The translations under genes and the position numbers were made by a program. Below are positions 34,600 to 45,509 of a stretch of 64,000 nucleotides of DNA, in pieces. Every line of letters begins with the position of its first letter. Position 1 is the stretch's first letter. Source of the DNA: Histoplasma ohiense (Eukaryota > Ascomycota > Eurotiomycetes > Onygenales > Ajellomycetaceae); the NCBI GenBank assembly GCA_017607445.1, contig JAEVHH010000007.1, forward strand, positions 310,001 through 374,000, given 5' to 3'. The notes below the pieces were generated by a model that ran no database searches, was not told the origin of the DNA, and saw only the letters and a program-made list of their open reading frames with translations.

Positions 34600-37500
34600 T
34601 GAAGATTCAAACAGAAAATACAAGCAGACACAATCATGATTTCTGTCATTGTAAATAGTCTAGTCAATATATAAGCAATGATAGACAGTGGTTTTCTTCA
34701 TTACACTCTTATAGACATTCAGCTGATTGAGAAGCATAAGCTTCAGTGTATCTTCTTTCTCAAACTGTGTAAACTCAGTGAATTTGATGACCTCAGAGGA
34801 TCAGCCTCCTACAACATGATAAGATTTAACATTGATGTAGAAGAATATGAGAAAAAGAATGTATATGCATATGAAATACAAGATCTTGAGTACAATCTAA
34901 TGCTCAGCTTATCATGACTCACAGAATTTGGAATCTTGTTGAATGCATGCAACCACTGTCTTATTTTCTCAGAAGGCAACTGTGTTTACAAGAAGAATGT
35001 TGATAGAACTGCTGATCTCACCCAGATATCAGTAGAAGCATACAAATTACTAATTCACCAAATACATGAGAAGAAGAATGTCCAAGTGTTCACTGCTAGC
35101 ATGACAGATATCAAAAAAGCATTAGAAAAGTTAGAACTCAAAGACTTCAAGAAACTGTGCAAGAAACTATCTGAATCATACAAAGACTTCACAGATGTGT
35201 TCAATAAGAAAGAAGTTGAAAAGCTTCTCTCTCACTGAGAACTCAGTATAGATCATACAATTGAGCTCATCAAGAAAGATAATAAGAATTCACAACTGCT
35301 CTGAGATTCTCTCTACAGTATGTCATGCAATGAGCTTCTTGTTCTACAAAAAATGCTCAATGGATTACTGAACAAAGACTTCATTTGTGTTAGCAACTCA
35401 CTCATCACAGCATCTGTACTGTTTGCAAAGAAATCAGAAGAAGACTTACAATTCTGCATTGACTATTGAGAACTCAACAAGATTACACAGAAGAATCAAT
35501 ACCCTCTTTCATTCATCAACAAAACACTCAAATGAATAGAAAAAGTAAAATGATTTACAAAGTTTGACATCTCTGCAGCCTTCTATAAGATAAGAATTAA
35601 TGAAGGTGATGAATGACTAACTGCTTTTTGTATGTGTTATGGATTATACAAATGAACAGTGACTCTCTTTGAATTAGTGAATGCTCTGAGCACATTTCAG
35701 AAATACATTAACTGAGCTCTATGAAACCTACTCAACAAGATTGCCTCAGTGTATATGAATGATATTCTGATCTTCACTGATGAACTGTTCACTGAGCACT
35801 GCAAACATATATGACAAGTGCTTGACTGTCTATGAAAAGCTGAACTACAAGTGGACATTGATAAATGCAACTTTGAGATCAAGTCTACAATCTATCTAGA
35901 ATTCATCATTGAAGCTGAAAAAGATGTACACATGGATTCTAAGAAGATGGAAGCAATTCTCAACTGAGAGACATCAGTCTCAGTAAAAGAGACTAGAAGC
36001 TTTCTAGAATTCATCAACTTCTATCAAAGATTCATCAAAGACTTCTTCAACATTGTACAATCACTGACAGATCTGATCTGAAAAGATGCTGTATTTCAAT
36101 GAACTGATGAAGCAGATGCAGCATTCAAAAAGCTGAAGTGTATATTCACAAACATCTCAATGCTGCAATCATTCAATCTGAATAAGTATATGATTCTCAA
36201 AATGAATGTCTCAGATTATGTAGTAGATGAAGCACTGATGCAATATAATAATGAAGATATTCTACAACTCTGTGTCTTCATCTTGAAAAAGATGTTGTCT
36301 GTTGAATACAACTATAAGATCTACAACAAGAAGCTTCTAGTGATCATACAATGTCTTGAAGAATGAGAGTCTGAACTTATGAGTGTTGAAAAGTTTGAGA
36401 TTGTTATCAATCATAAGAACTTAGAGTACTTCACAATCATTTGTAAGCTCACTGAAAGACATATGTATTGATCATTGTTTCTTAGCTGTTTTTCATTCAC
36501 AATTTGTTATCAATCTGAAGTAGAGAACACTCTTGTGAATGCTCTGTCTCACTGAGAACAAGATATGCCATCTGATGACTTGAATGACAGATGAAAACAT
36601 CAAGAGTATTGATTAATTGACTCTGCAATTATAGAAAGTTCTATACAATCAGACAAACTCTGTGTATATATCAACCAGTTCTGAGCTCAAGAATTCTCAC
36701 TTGAAGAACAATGAAGACTAGCAGCAGAAGCAGATGAATTCTGACAGCAAGCTACTGAAGTCATACAAAGTAAAGCATCTCAATTCCCCACAGATGTATA
36801 CTCAAGAATGAATATCTCAGTATATTCAATTGACAATAACAACTGCTTATACTTCTGAGATAGATGATGAGTCTCTGATTCAGAATCTCTATGAATATGA
36901 ATCATGCAAGAAATTCATGACTCACCAATGACTGAGCACTCAGAACATGAAATCATGTATAACATTGTTACTCAAGAATTCTACTGATCAGATATGTTGA
37001 AAGACATACACTGATTCATACACAACTGTGATTACTGTGACTCAGTGATGATATGATATGAACACTGAAAAAAGATGCTGAAGCCTCTATCTGTTCTCAA
37101 TTGAATTTGATATGATATAGCTATTGATTTTGCAGTTTTCTTATTCAAAAGTGGAGATTCTATAAACATTCTAGTCATTGTCAACTGACTCAGCAAGAGC
37201 ATAATACTACAGCTCTGTGACAAGATGAACACTGAAGTAGTTGCAGATGTCTTTGTCAGAAGTCTGTTCTATCATATACATGATCTGTCTTCATCCATTG
37301 TGTCAGATAGAGACAGTCAATTCATCAGTGCACTCTGAGCCTGTGTATGCCAATTATTAAAAATTGAACAAAAGTTATCAACAGTGTATCACTCAGAGAC
37401 TGATGAAGCTACTGAGAGAATGATACAAATAGTAAAGAACATTCTCTGTAAGTTCTGCAATTATATACAAGACAACTGAAGCAATCTGCTGTCATATGCT

Positions 37501-38196
37501 GAGATTGTGATTAATGATTGAGATTCTGCTATGACAGATGTAAGCTCATTCTTTCTTCTACACAGATACAACTTAGAGATTCTGGACTTCTCTGAGACTC
37601 TCTGAGAAACTGTGTACATCCACAGTCTCATACAGATAGCAGAGAATATTGTGAGCAAGCTGAAGAAAGCTCATGAATGAGCAGAAGCTTCAATGATCAG
37701 TGCTCAGCAAGATTATAAAAATCAAATGAACATCAGAAAAAGTTCTGTGATCTGATATCATATAGAAAACAAAGTCTGACTAGATCTCAAGAACATAAGA
37801 ATGAATCATCTCTTGCATATACTAGATTACCATCACATCAAGTATACAGTGAAGAAAGTGCTAGACACACATGATTATCAACTCAACATCTCATCTGACA
37901 TTCATAATGTCTTTCATACAAACCTGCTTCAATCCACAGCTGAGAATCCATTCCCCTCCCAGAGAATCTTTGATTGACAGCCACTCACCATTGTAGAAGA
38001 AGATAACAAACTCAAGTGAGAAATTGAAGCAATTCTTGATGATAGAATCAATCATCACTGCTGTGAATATCTTGTCAAATGAGTAGAATACAATTGTCCA
38101 ACCTGAGAATCTGTGTCTATCTTGAAGAATATCATCACTCTTGACATCTATGAGTCCTCACTCACTCTGATAGAGGGGGATAATGTGATGGATTAG
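34600..38196 (+). pseudogene. pol of A2
   Basis: The protease D-S-G starts at 34684. RT has Y-M-N-D at 35752-35763 (normally Y-x-D-D), and RNase H includes K-M-N-V-S-D-Y near 36196. The integrase H2C2 motif lies near 37010-37045 and its core about 37100-37450. The C-terminal chromodomain-like part is about 38010-38110. From the protease Met (34678) to the stop (38194), which lies 13 nt inside the 3' LTR, the distance is 3516 nt, exactly as in A3. The frame is therefore preserved although many TGA stops interrupt it. Confidence 0.85.
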
Positions 38197-38717
38197 TATC
38201 TGTTAATAATTAACTTATACAATCAACTCTTCTTCTGCATTCACTTATTTCTGATTGCTGTGATCTTGTGTAATTCTTGATGTTCTTTCACTCTGTGCTC
38301 TGTACTTGTGTAGTTTCTAATAATTCTTCTGTATAGCTCTTAATGTTCTTCCACTCTGTGCTCTGTACTTGTGTAGTCTCTAATAATTCTTCTGTGTAGC
38401 TTCTAATATTCTTCTGCTCTGTGTTCTGTGCTCATATAGTCTCTAACAATTCTTCTGTGTAGCTCTCAATAATTCCTCTGTCCCACACTCTGCATCTGTG
38501 TAGTTTCTAATGATTCTTACATATATCTCTTAATGTTCTTCCACTCTGTGCTTCACTGTGAAGTGGCTTCTGATATTCTTCCACTCTGAACTTTTCTCTA
38601 TAAGAATTCTCTTCATACAATCTTTTCTTCTGATTTCTTTTCTCTTTCTTTTCTTAATCAATTCATAATCTGTAATTAGGATAGTACCAAATCGTTAATT
38701 GAAGTACACCCATTACA
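38184..38717 (+). repeat. 3' LTR of A2 (534 bp)
   Basis: It starts TGTGATGGATTAG and ends ACACCCATTACA, followed by the TSD copy GAAAA. Confidence 0.9.
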
Positions 38718-39166
38718 GAAAAGCAATAGCAGCTGTAACAAAGTTTTTAAATTCTTTCATATTTTGATTTTGAAACTTTTCTATATCTCTTCAAGAAGAA
38801 TGACTGCTCATACTGAAATCTTGAAATTCTAATTATCAAAGTGATACTCAACTATATCTTCCACTGACAGTAGTTATAATGCTTTTCACTAAAATATTGA
38901 GTGTTTGTAGTGTGAGTTCTGATGATCTGAGAATATTTGTGATGTTATCACAGTTATCATTCACACTAGTTGCATCTCTACTATGGTTTGAATGCATTTC
39001 TAGTATATTTCAGATAGCTGAAATTGTTTCATTCAATTTTTATAGTAAAGTGTTGCATCAGTGTTGAAGTTTTTGCAATTCTTTCTCAGTCTGTAATTTT
39101 TTGATTCTTCTGATCACAGCTATTTTCTTGATTTCAATTGTACTGAGATCTTCAGAAGAGATGTCC

Positions 39167-39559
39167 GCCCCGGTGGCTGAATGGATAATGCAGCCACCAG
39201 GTAGCGCCTTGGTGTGGGGACCCAAGGTGCATGGGTTTGAAACCTATAGAAGACAACATTACATTCAGAGTCAATTTCTCAGCTTCTAAAATAATGGGAT
39301 GTGAACTTGCTAAATAGATACCTTCAGGTGGATCTACTATCTGATTTAGCTTATTGTTTCTGGGCTGGAAATCTGTATTGTATGTATCAAATTCTGTCTT
39401 TCATTAATTTTTCTATGTTCTTGTTATATTCTTGGTGTTGTTCAACACTAAGCATTCCTCCGGTATAACCAACTCTTGCCTGTATTTAACATCACACAAG
39501 GACTCGTCATAAGCGCTGCTTGCATATGAGTATAACAGAAGAATAATAATAATAATAAT
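39167..39559 (+). mobile_element. tRNA-derived SINE
   Basis: The ~393-bp element is flanked by a perfect 14-bp duplication CAGAAGAGATGTCC (39153-39166 and 39560-39573). The head looks like a tRNA gene, with A box TGGCTGAATGG (39174-39184) and B box GGTTTGAAACC (39234-39244), which serve as the internal RNA polymerase III promoter. The body at about 39355-39430 resembles the LINE 3' region at 3110-3180. The end is AGAAG followed by (AAT)n, as in that LINE. It keeps CpG sites, unlike its surroundings. It presumably borrowed the LINE's enzymes. Confidence 0.92.
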
Positions 39560-39781
39560 CAGAAGAGATGTCCTCTTCTGAATTATATTCAAAGTTCAAT
39601 TTTATAGAGAAAGATGATGTTTGTTGCACACTTTCAGTGGCAGAAGTGCATGTTTCACAGTTCTCTTCAATGATGTTTATTGCTTCAGATTTGATAATAG
39701 TATGAGTATAGTGAATGCTGTAGATAGAGATTATTACTATTACTCAACAAATCATCTCTTGAAGATTGAGTGATTAGAAAC

Positions 39782-40044
39782 TGTGAGATGTAGTGACAGT
39801 GTGAAGAGTAACAGTAGAAGATAGTTTATAGTGTAGTGAAGATAATAGTAATATATTGTAGAGTGTAGTATAGTAGTGTAATGTAGTGTAGCTAATTGCT
39901 AAGAAAGAAAAGAAAGAGAAAGAAGATGTGTGAAATACATACATCAATATATATATACATATAGAAATAGCGGTAGCGAGAGTATAATGGAAAGAGATAA
40001 GAATAAGTGAAGATAATAAGGAAATAATAAATGAGTGCATTACA
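39782..40044 (-). repeat. 5' LTR of E3 (263 bp)
   Basis: Reversed, it starts TGTAATGCACTC and ends CATCTCACA. Just inside it (to the left) the sequence reads GTTTCTAATCACTC in element sense. This is close to the ATTCTAATCACTC found at the same place in family B, a candidate primer-binding site. Confidence 0.87.
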
Positions 40045-40580
40045 TTCTCTCACTAAAGAATCAGATTGTCTTCTGCTCAGAGACAATCTGATCATCTGAA
40101 ATCTTCTTTTCATTACATCATTTCTATTGTATAGATAGTGGAGATTGAGCAGCAGTGAGAAGTTAGTCTATCAAATTCTATCTCTCTTCATACACAGAAA
40201 TAAAGAAGAAATAGAAACAAAATAAATCTATATATTATCACTTATTTATTCTGTTTCTCTGTATATACTATCTGTGTATTTTTTGATCTGCTTTGTCTGC
40301 TGATTCTCAGTGCATTCTCTCTCTGTGTTGTTATCTCTACAATAAGATCATGCTGTAGCTGCTTCTGTGCAGCAGCAGCTTCAACAGCAGTATTCACAGC
40401 AGAGATCATTATCAGTCTTTCTCACTCATACAGAGATGCAAGAATTTCAAAGTAGATGAGCAAGAACAAAAATAGTTGAAAATAGAAATTAATACAAAAG
40501 CAGAAGAGAAAAATTCAGTGATGACTAGCTAGTAAAATGATAATTATTAAATACATATTCAGAGAAAGATTGATACTGTC
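40045..40580. other. Unassigned spacer between E3 and B2
   Basis: 536 bp with no coding signal. A short inverted repeat CAGATTGTC/GACAATCTG (about 40062-40090) could form a hairpin. No target duplication for either neighbour is recognisable. Confidence 0.5.
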
Positions 40581-40851
40581 TGTAAGAGATGATTCTAGAT
40601 ATAATTATGAGAGTAGTGTGAAGTACATATATAGAATGTTAAGAAGATAGCAATCTCTATTATTCAAAGCTAATCACTGATCTTCTAATATCTACAGATA
40701 TCAGCAAGCATTATATAGACAATCATCACACTCTACAGCTATCTATAATGCTGTGTGCTATATTCATTCTCATTAATTCTGATGTGTTCTGTGTTCTTCT
40801 ATTGTCATATAGCTATTTTCTAATATAGATATTTTCATTGCATCTATTATA
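40581..40851 (-). repeat. 3' LTR of B2 (271 bp)
   Basis: It starts TGTAAGAGATG and ends CATCTATTATA (mutated TTACA) on the + strand. The length is identical to the B LTRs at 18475 and 19012. Confidence 0.88.
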
Positions 40852-41385
40852 ATTATCTCTCTTCTTCAAAGACTTGGTTTTCAGAGCTTCTTACTGCAAC
40901 ATGTGAAGTTTGTAATACATGCTGTGTGGTTGATATTGTATAAAGTTCACAGAATCAGATCAGATTAATTGTCAGAGTTAATTTCAAAATGTTGCTATTT
41001 TGAGAGAACATTTTTTCATCTTCAGTGTCATTGCAGTTCAATCATGATTTAAACACAACTTCTGAACCTCTTTTCTTTGACTTTTACATCAAAAAATCAT
41101 ACTCTAACAAAATCATCATCATCATCATCATCAACAATTTTTTATTTAAAAAGAATACATCAATTTATCAAACAAAGTACACTGTATTCTTCTATGCAAT
41201 TTTTATTGTGAAATTTGAAGTTTTGATTGCATGATTGTGTTTTTCATTTTGAGTTGAGTTTTGTGTTGTTGCAATCTTTTTGATCAATATTGTAATATTG
41301 ATTTCAATCTTCAATATCTGTTTTTCTTTCTTGCTTCTTCTTCTTCTTAGAACAAGGTCTTGATACTAATTAAAGTTATAATAGA

Positions 41386-42526
41386 ATGTCAGAATCAGCT
41401 GTTTTCATTGCTGATTCAGAGTCTATGAAGAGTGATATACTGTCTGTAATTGAGAGCATTTGCTTGAGTTGTCTGAAGAGATTGCAGAACTCTTCAGTAT
41501 ATTCTTACTTTGTGAACAATGAATAGACACACTGTCATATCTGTCATATATCAAATAGAAGTTGTGCTGCTGTAAGTTTTCTTAAACTGAGATTGTTATG
41601 AGTACTAACAGATTATAGATGTCTGAGTGCTTTCACAAAATCAATTAATCTTTGATCAATGAATTTCACAAAATACTGCTCTTCAACAAAGTTTCAGATG
41701 AGAGATTTGCTATATATCAAATTGTTATTATGAGATTTATACTTGATATATAGATCTATAAGAACACAGATGAGATTCTAGAATTCTATATAAACTCTAA
41801 TGATTTATTATCACAGCAGAGTATGGCATTCAATCACAGCAGTGTTTCAGAAAGTGTGTTTTTATATTCTACTATTATATCAGTGTCATTCTCACTGAGT
41901 CAAGATCTTGATACATTATTTGAGTTGATCAATAATGTAGACAAAGATGAGAAAGTGGATAGTTTCATTGAAGTATTAAAAAGAAATACAGCAGTATATT
42001 GCTGTTATTATATTCAACATTTGACAATATTCTCTCATCATCATTGTAAGTCTATTGAGAGTTGATGTAAAAAATGCAAGCACTGCTTGATGATGAAGTA
42101 CATTTGTATTTCAGTAAGTTATTATTCAAAACAGATGTTTTTACAGTATATAACATTAACTTCTATTAGATGTCAGTGAATGTCATTGAATTGACTCAGA
42201 CAGTTATCAACACTGCTGAGAATCTAATTGTCACTGATATGAACACTTCAAATATTAACATTTTGCAGAGCACTGTGACTGCAGCAGTTAAATTCTTTGC
42301 TGTGAAGATTCAGAAGATTCAACAAAACAGTTCTTCTAAAATTCTGACTGAAACAGTAATTGATGAGATTTCAGTGATTACATCATCAATCACAGCTCTC
42401 AAATCATCATTGAAACATCATGCTTTATTAGTTGAGAAAATTCAGAATAATAAGCAGATTTGTCTTGATGACAATTTTTTAAATAATACTGATCAAGCTG
42501 AGACAGATCTGTTTTTTAATCTCTGA
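41386..42526 (+). pseudogene. Antisense spliced accessory gene of B2
   Basis: The ATG at 41386 is kept. Exons are 41386-41571 (186 nt), 41619-42113 (495 nt) and 42170-42526 (357 nt). Introns are 41572-41618 (GTAAGT, TACTAAC branch, TATAG) and 42114-42169 (GTAAGT, ATTAAC, TTAG). All junctions are phase 0, giving 345 codons. Exon 1: C-L-S-C, 20 residues, C-H-I-C, six residues, C, then two residues and the intron. Exon 2: Asp/Glu-rich, ending in Y-C-C-Y-Y, HHHC, CKKCKHC. Exon 3: helical, probably coiled coil. Four or so in-frame stops remain. It is antisense to pol, reading from the 3' LTR towards the pol end. Function is unknown; zinc binding is inferred. Confidence 0.75.
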
Positions 42527-43583
42527 GTAGAATAAGTATATTCAGCAGTCATCATCATCTTCTTCATTTTCATTTATTGACTGATTTTTGATAAATTTTA
42601 TTAAACTGTTTCAAGTACTTCTGACTGTTCATCAAGTTTTTCTTAGATTTTCAAGAATTATCTGTATCTGTACAATCTTTTCATTTGACAAAATATTGTA
42701 TTTGATTACAGTACTGATATTTGTCTAATATAGCTTCAACTTTTCATTTTTTTTGTATATCTATAATTATCAGTTCTGCTTGCAGAATTTGTCTGTTGCA
42801 TGTATGATATGATTTGAAAAGAGAAATATGAAATACAGAATGAATTTCTTTATATTACAGTGTGAGTTTCAGTTTGTACATCTGTGTACTGCAGATATCA
42901 ATTATTTGAAAGAGACTCAAAAATCAATGATCTAGATTGAATGAGAATCACAAGATGAATATATTTTTTGCACACAGCATTACTCAGTTCTCTATTTTAA
43001 AGTTTTTTGATATATGACACTGATCATAATACTTTTTCTCAGCTGCTTTGACAGCTTTCAAGCATTTTCAGATTTTGTTCTTCACTTACTTCATTCATTT
43101 CATTTATTCTATTGCTGATTTTGATGCACTCATGTTTGAGAGTTTCACATCTATATGAAGTTCAGTTGATCAGCTGATCATTGCTTCAGATGATGTTATT
43201 TTTATTGATGCATGAAAGACATTGTTATATGCTCATTGTGTCAGAGAAATTCATTCTATTCAATTATCTTGCTGATAGCTGCAATATATATGAAGATAAT
43301 GTTCAATCATCTGATTCAATCATTCTGTCTGACCATTGATTTGTGGGTGGAATGCTGTTGATAATTTTCATTGAACATGAAGCAGATAACATAATATCAA
43401 TCAAAACTTGTTATTTATTAATGAATTTCAGTTATTAATAATATTCATAGATAGATCAAAGTTCTTTGCAATTCATCATACAATAATATCTGCAAGTTCT
43501 TCTGCATCTAGCTCTGAAGATGTGGACACAATTATGATTTATTTGATGAATAAATCAATAAATACAACAATAATATTATAGAT

Positions 43584-44117
43584 TGTGACGGGTTAGCATT
43601 TATTAGTAATTAACTTATGCAACCAACTTTCCTTCTGCACCTGCTCATTTCTGATCACTGTGATCTTGTGTAACCCTCAATATTCTTCCACTCTGTGCTC
43701 TGCACTCATGTAGTTTCTAACAATTCTTCTGTGTAGCTCTTAACATTCTCCCACTCCATGCTCCACATTTATATAGTCTCTAATAATTCTTCTGTATAGC
43801 TTCTAATGTTCTTCTGCTCTGTGTTCTGTGCTCATATAGTCTCTAACAATTCTTCTGTGTAGCTCTCAATGATTTCTCTGCCCCACACTCTGTGCTTGTG
43901 TAGTTTCTAATAATTTTTATGCATACCTCTTAATGTTCTTCCACTCCACACCTCACTGTGGAGCAGCTTCTGATATTCTTTCACTCTGAACTTTTCTCTA
44001 TAAGAATCTTCTTTGTATGACCTTTTCTTCTGATTTCTTTTCTCTTTCTTTTCTTAATCAATTTGTAATCTGTAATTAGAATAGTATCAAATTGTTAATT
44101 GAAGTACATTCATTACA
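43584..44117 (+). repeat. 5' LTR of A3 (534 bp)
   Basis: It starts TGTGACGGGTTAGCATT and ends ACATTCATTACA. Internal ~63-bp units start near 43682, 43744, 43808 and 43871. Confidence 0.9.
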
Positions 44118-44490
44118 TTATGAATTGATTCTTCTGTGTTTAAGGTCTGAGTGTCTTGTTATTAGTTCTTACACTCAAGTGCATTGTTATCAGTTCTTAC
44201 ATCTGAGTGTGTTGTTTACAGATCTGAGTGTCTAGTCATTACAAAAGATCTCTTGTGGATCTGAGTGTTCTTATTGTTAGTTATATAGACTGTTGTGTTT
44301 AAGCATCTGAAACACAGTTCTACAAGGCCTGAGTGTCTATGAACTATAACACTGTGAATAGCATTCATGAAGAAGCTTGATCAAGCTTAGCACTGCAACA
44401 CTGCAAATAGTGTCTGCAAGAGAATCAAGTGTCTATAAGTATTTCTTTTCTTTTTTTTTATATTATTATTACATGTTTTTAGATATTGAA

Positions 44491-45504
44491 ATGAACTACA
44501 AACAATTCTACAAACACTCACTGCATTCAAATGTGGTGGATGATAACTTAGATCTACAAAGCATCCTTCAGCAGCAGATGCTACAGATGACTGAATTGCA
44601 ATAACAACTTGCTGAGATGAACACTTTCACATTCATTATTTCTTCTACACTTACATCTCATGAAAAGCTCTCAAGAGAGAAGCTCTCAATCCTCAACAAA
44701 TATAAGAAAGATCTAGTACTCTATTTTGTGTGGAAATCAAAAGTGAACATCAAATTGAACATCAATGGACAAGCAATAGACTCACTATTCAATCAAGCAT
44801 GGTATATTTATAGCAGATTGAATGGTGATATGTTAGCAAAATTTCAACTCTGAATAAGTCATTGTCAGAACTATCAGTGTATGTCAGAGCTAGTCTTCTG
44901 ACAACTCAACTCTCTCTTTCTCAATTCTATACTTCAAGTCAAGATGTTAGACTGGCTTAATCAAACTCATCAGATAAATGTTGTGTTAGCAACTTATCTT
45001 TCTGAATTCAATTGCAAGCTCCTAGAAGCAGGTGGACAAGACTGAGATGATATCATCAAAATCAACATGTTGTTCAAGAACTTGAACTTTCAGTTGTATA
45101 ATCAAAGTGTAGAGTGTCTGAAGTTCTCAATATACAGTGAATTCTGTACTGATCTTCATCTGTTGAATAATGATCTGTCTCAGTTCTGTGTACTTCAAAA
45201 TTGCAGAGGATTCTGCTGAACAAATGTGTATGCTCTGAACTGCTCTACAGCATCCTCCACCTCTGAACCAGAATCAATGAACTGAGTCTCACATATGAAT
45301 GTAAGTCACTCAAAAATCCCCAATGTCTCAGAAAAGAATACTGTCAACTGAATCATCAGAGAAATCTGCATACACTGCAACAAGTCAAAACACTTCACAA
45401 ATCAATGTCTGAATACAATCACTCTAAGTAAACCTCCCACACATGTGAATGCTGTGTTGTCTGTGGATAGACAAGAACAGAGAAAAGATGAGCTCTCACT
45501 CTAA
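44491..45504 (+). pseudogene. gag of A3
   Basis: ATG 44491 opens 337 codons to TAA 45502. The first 38 codons are open (MNYKQFYKHSLHSN), then a TAA stands at a Gln position, and a 78-codon open stretch (44617-44853) follows. Capsid-like helices are followed by the zinc knuckle C-I-H-C-N-K-S-K-H-F-T-N-Q-C at about 45370-45410. pol overlaps and continues in the -1 frame, a common way of making Gag-Pol in small amounts. Confidence 0.8.
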
Positions 45505-45509
45505 AATAT

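Larger units (their letters stand above)
32665..38717 (+). mobile_element. A-family gypsy element copy A2, complete, nested in E3
   Basis: The 6053-bp element is flanked by the duplication GAAAA (32660-32664 and 38718-38722). LTRs are 533 and 534 bp. A purine tract TAGAGGGGGATAA precedes the 3' LTR. gag and pol remnants are in the + orientation. Confidence 0.93.
31841..39740 (-). pseudogene. gag of E3, interrupted by SINE and A2
   Basis: On the minus strand the N-terminal part (39740-38718, minus the SINE) is acidic, then a Lys/Glu coiled coil near 39150-39080. The capsid-like part resumes after A2 (32664 to about 32250: F-L-Q-Y-F, E-F-N-K-Y-A, L-S-E-R-W). A zinc knuckle C-C-Y-C-K-Q-P-G-H-I-I-D-S-C lies at about 32085-32040. 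Both insertion sites fall inside this gene, and the frame rejoins when inserts and one duplication copy are removed. Confidence 0.78.
29237..40044 (-). mobile_element. E-family gypsy element copy E3, 5' part, with two nested insertions
   Basis: It runs leftward from its 5' LTR (39782-40044) through gag and pol to the integrase, where the hAT end at 29236 cuts it. A2 (32665-38717) and a SINE (39167-39559) lie in gag. Removing each insert with one TSD copy restores a continuous gag reading frame. The LTR is the same 263-bp type as in E1 and E2. Confidence 0.83.

Noticed and set aside
39163..39245. Free-standing tRNA gene
   Set aside because: A and B boxes are present, but the segment is the head of a 393-bp unit with a target duplication and (AAT)n tail, so it is a SINE.
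39101..39289. 62-codon open frame
   Set aside because: It spans the SINE boundary and its tRNA-like head; the real gene here is E3 gag on the other strand.
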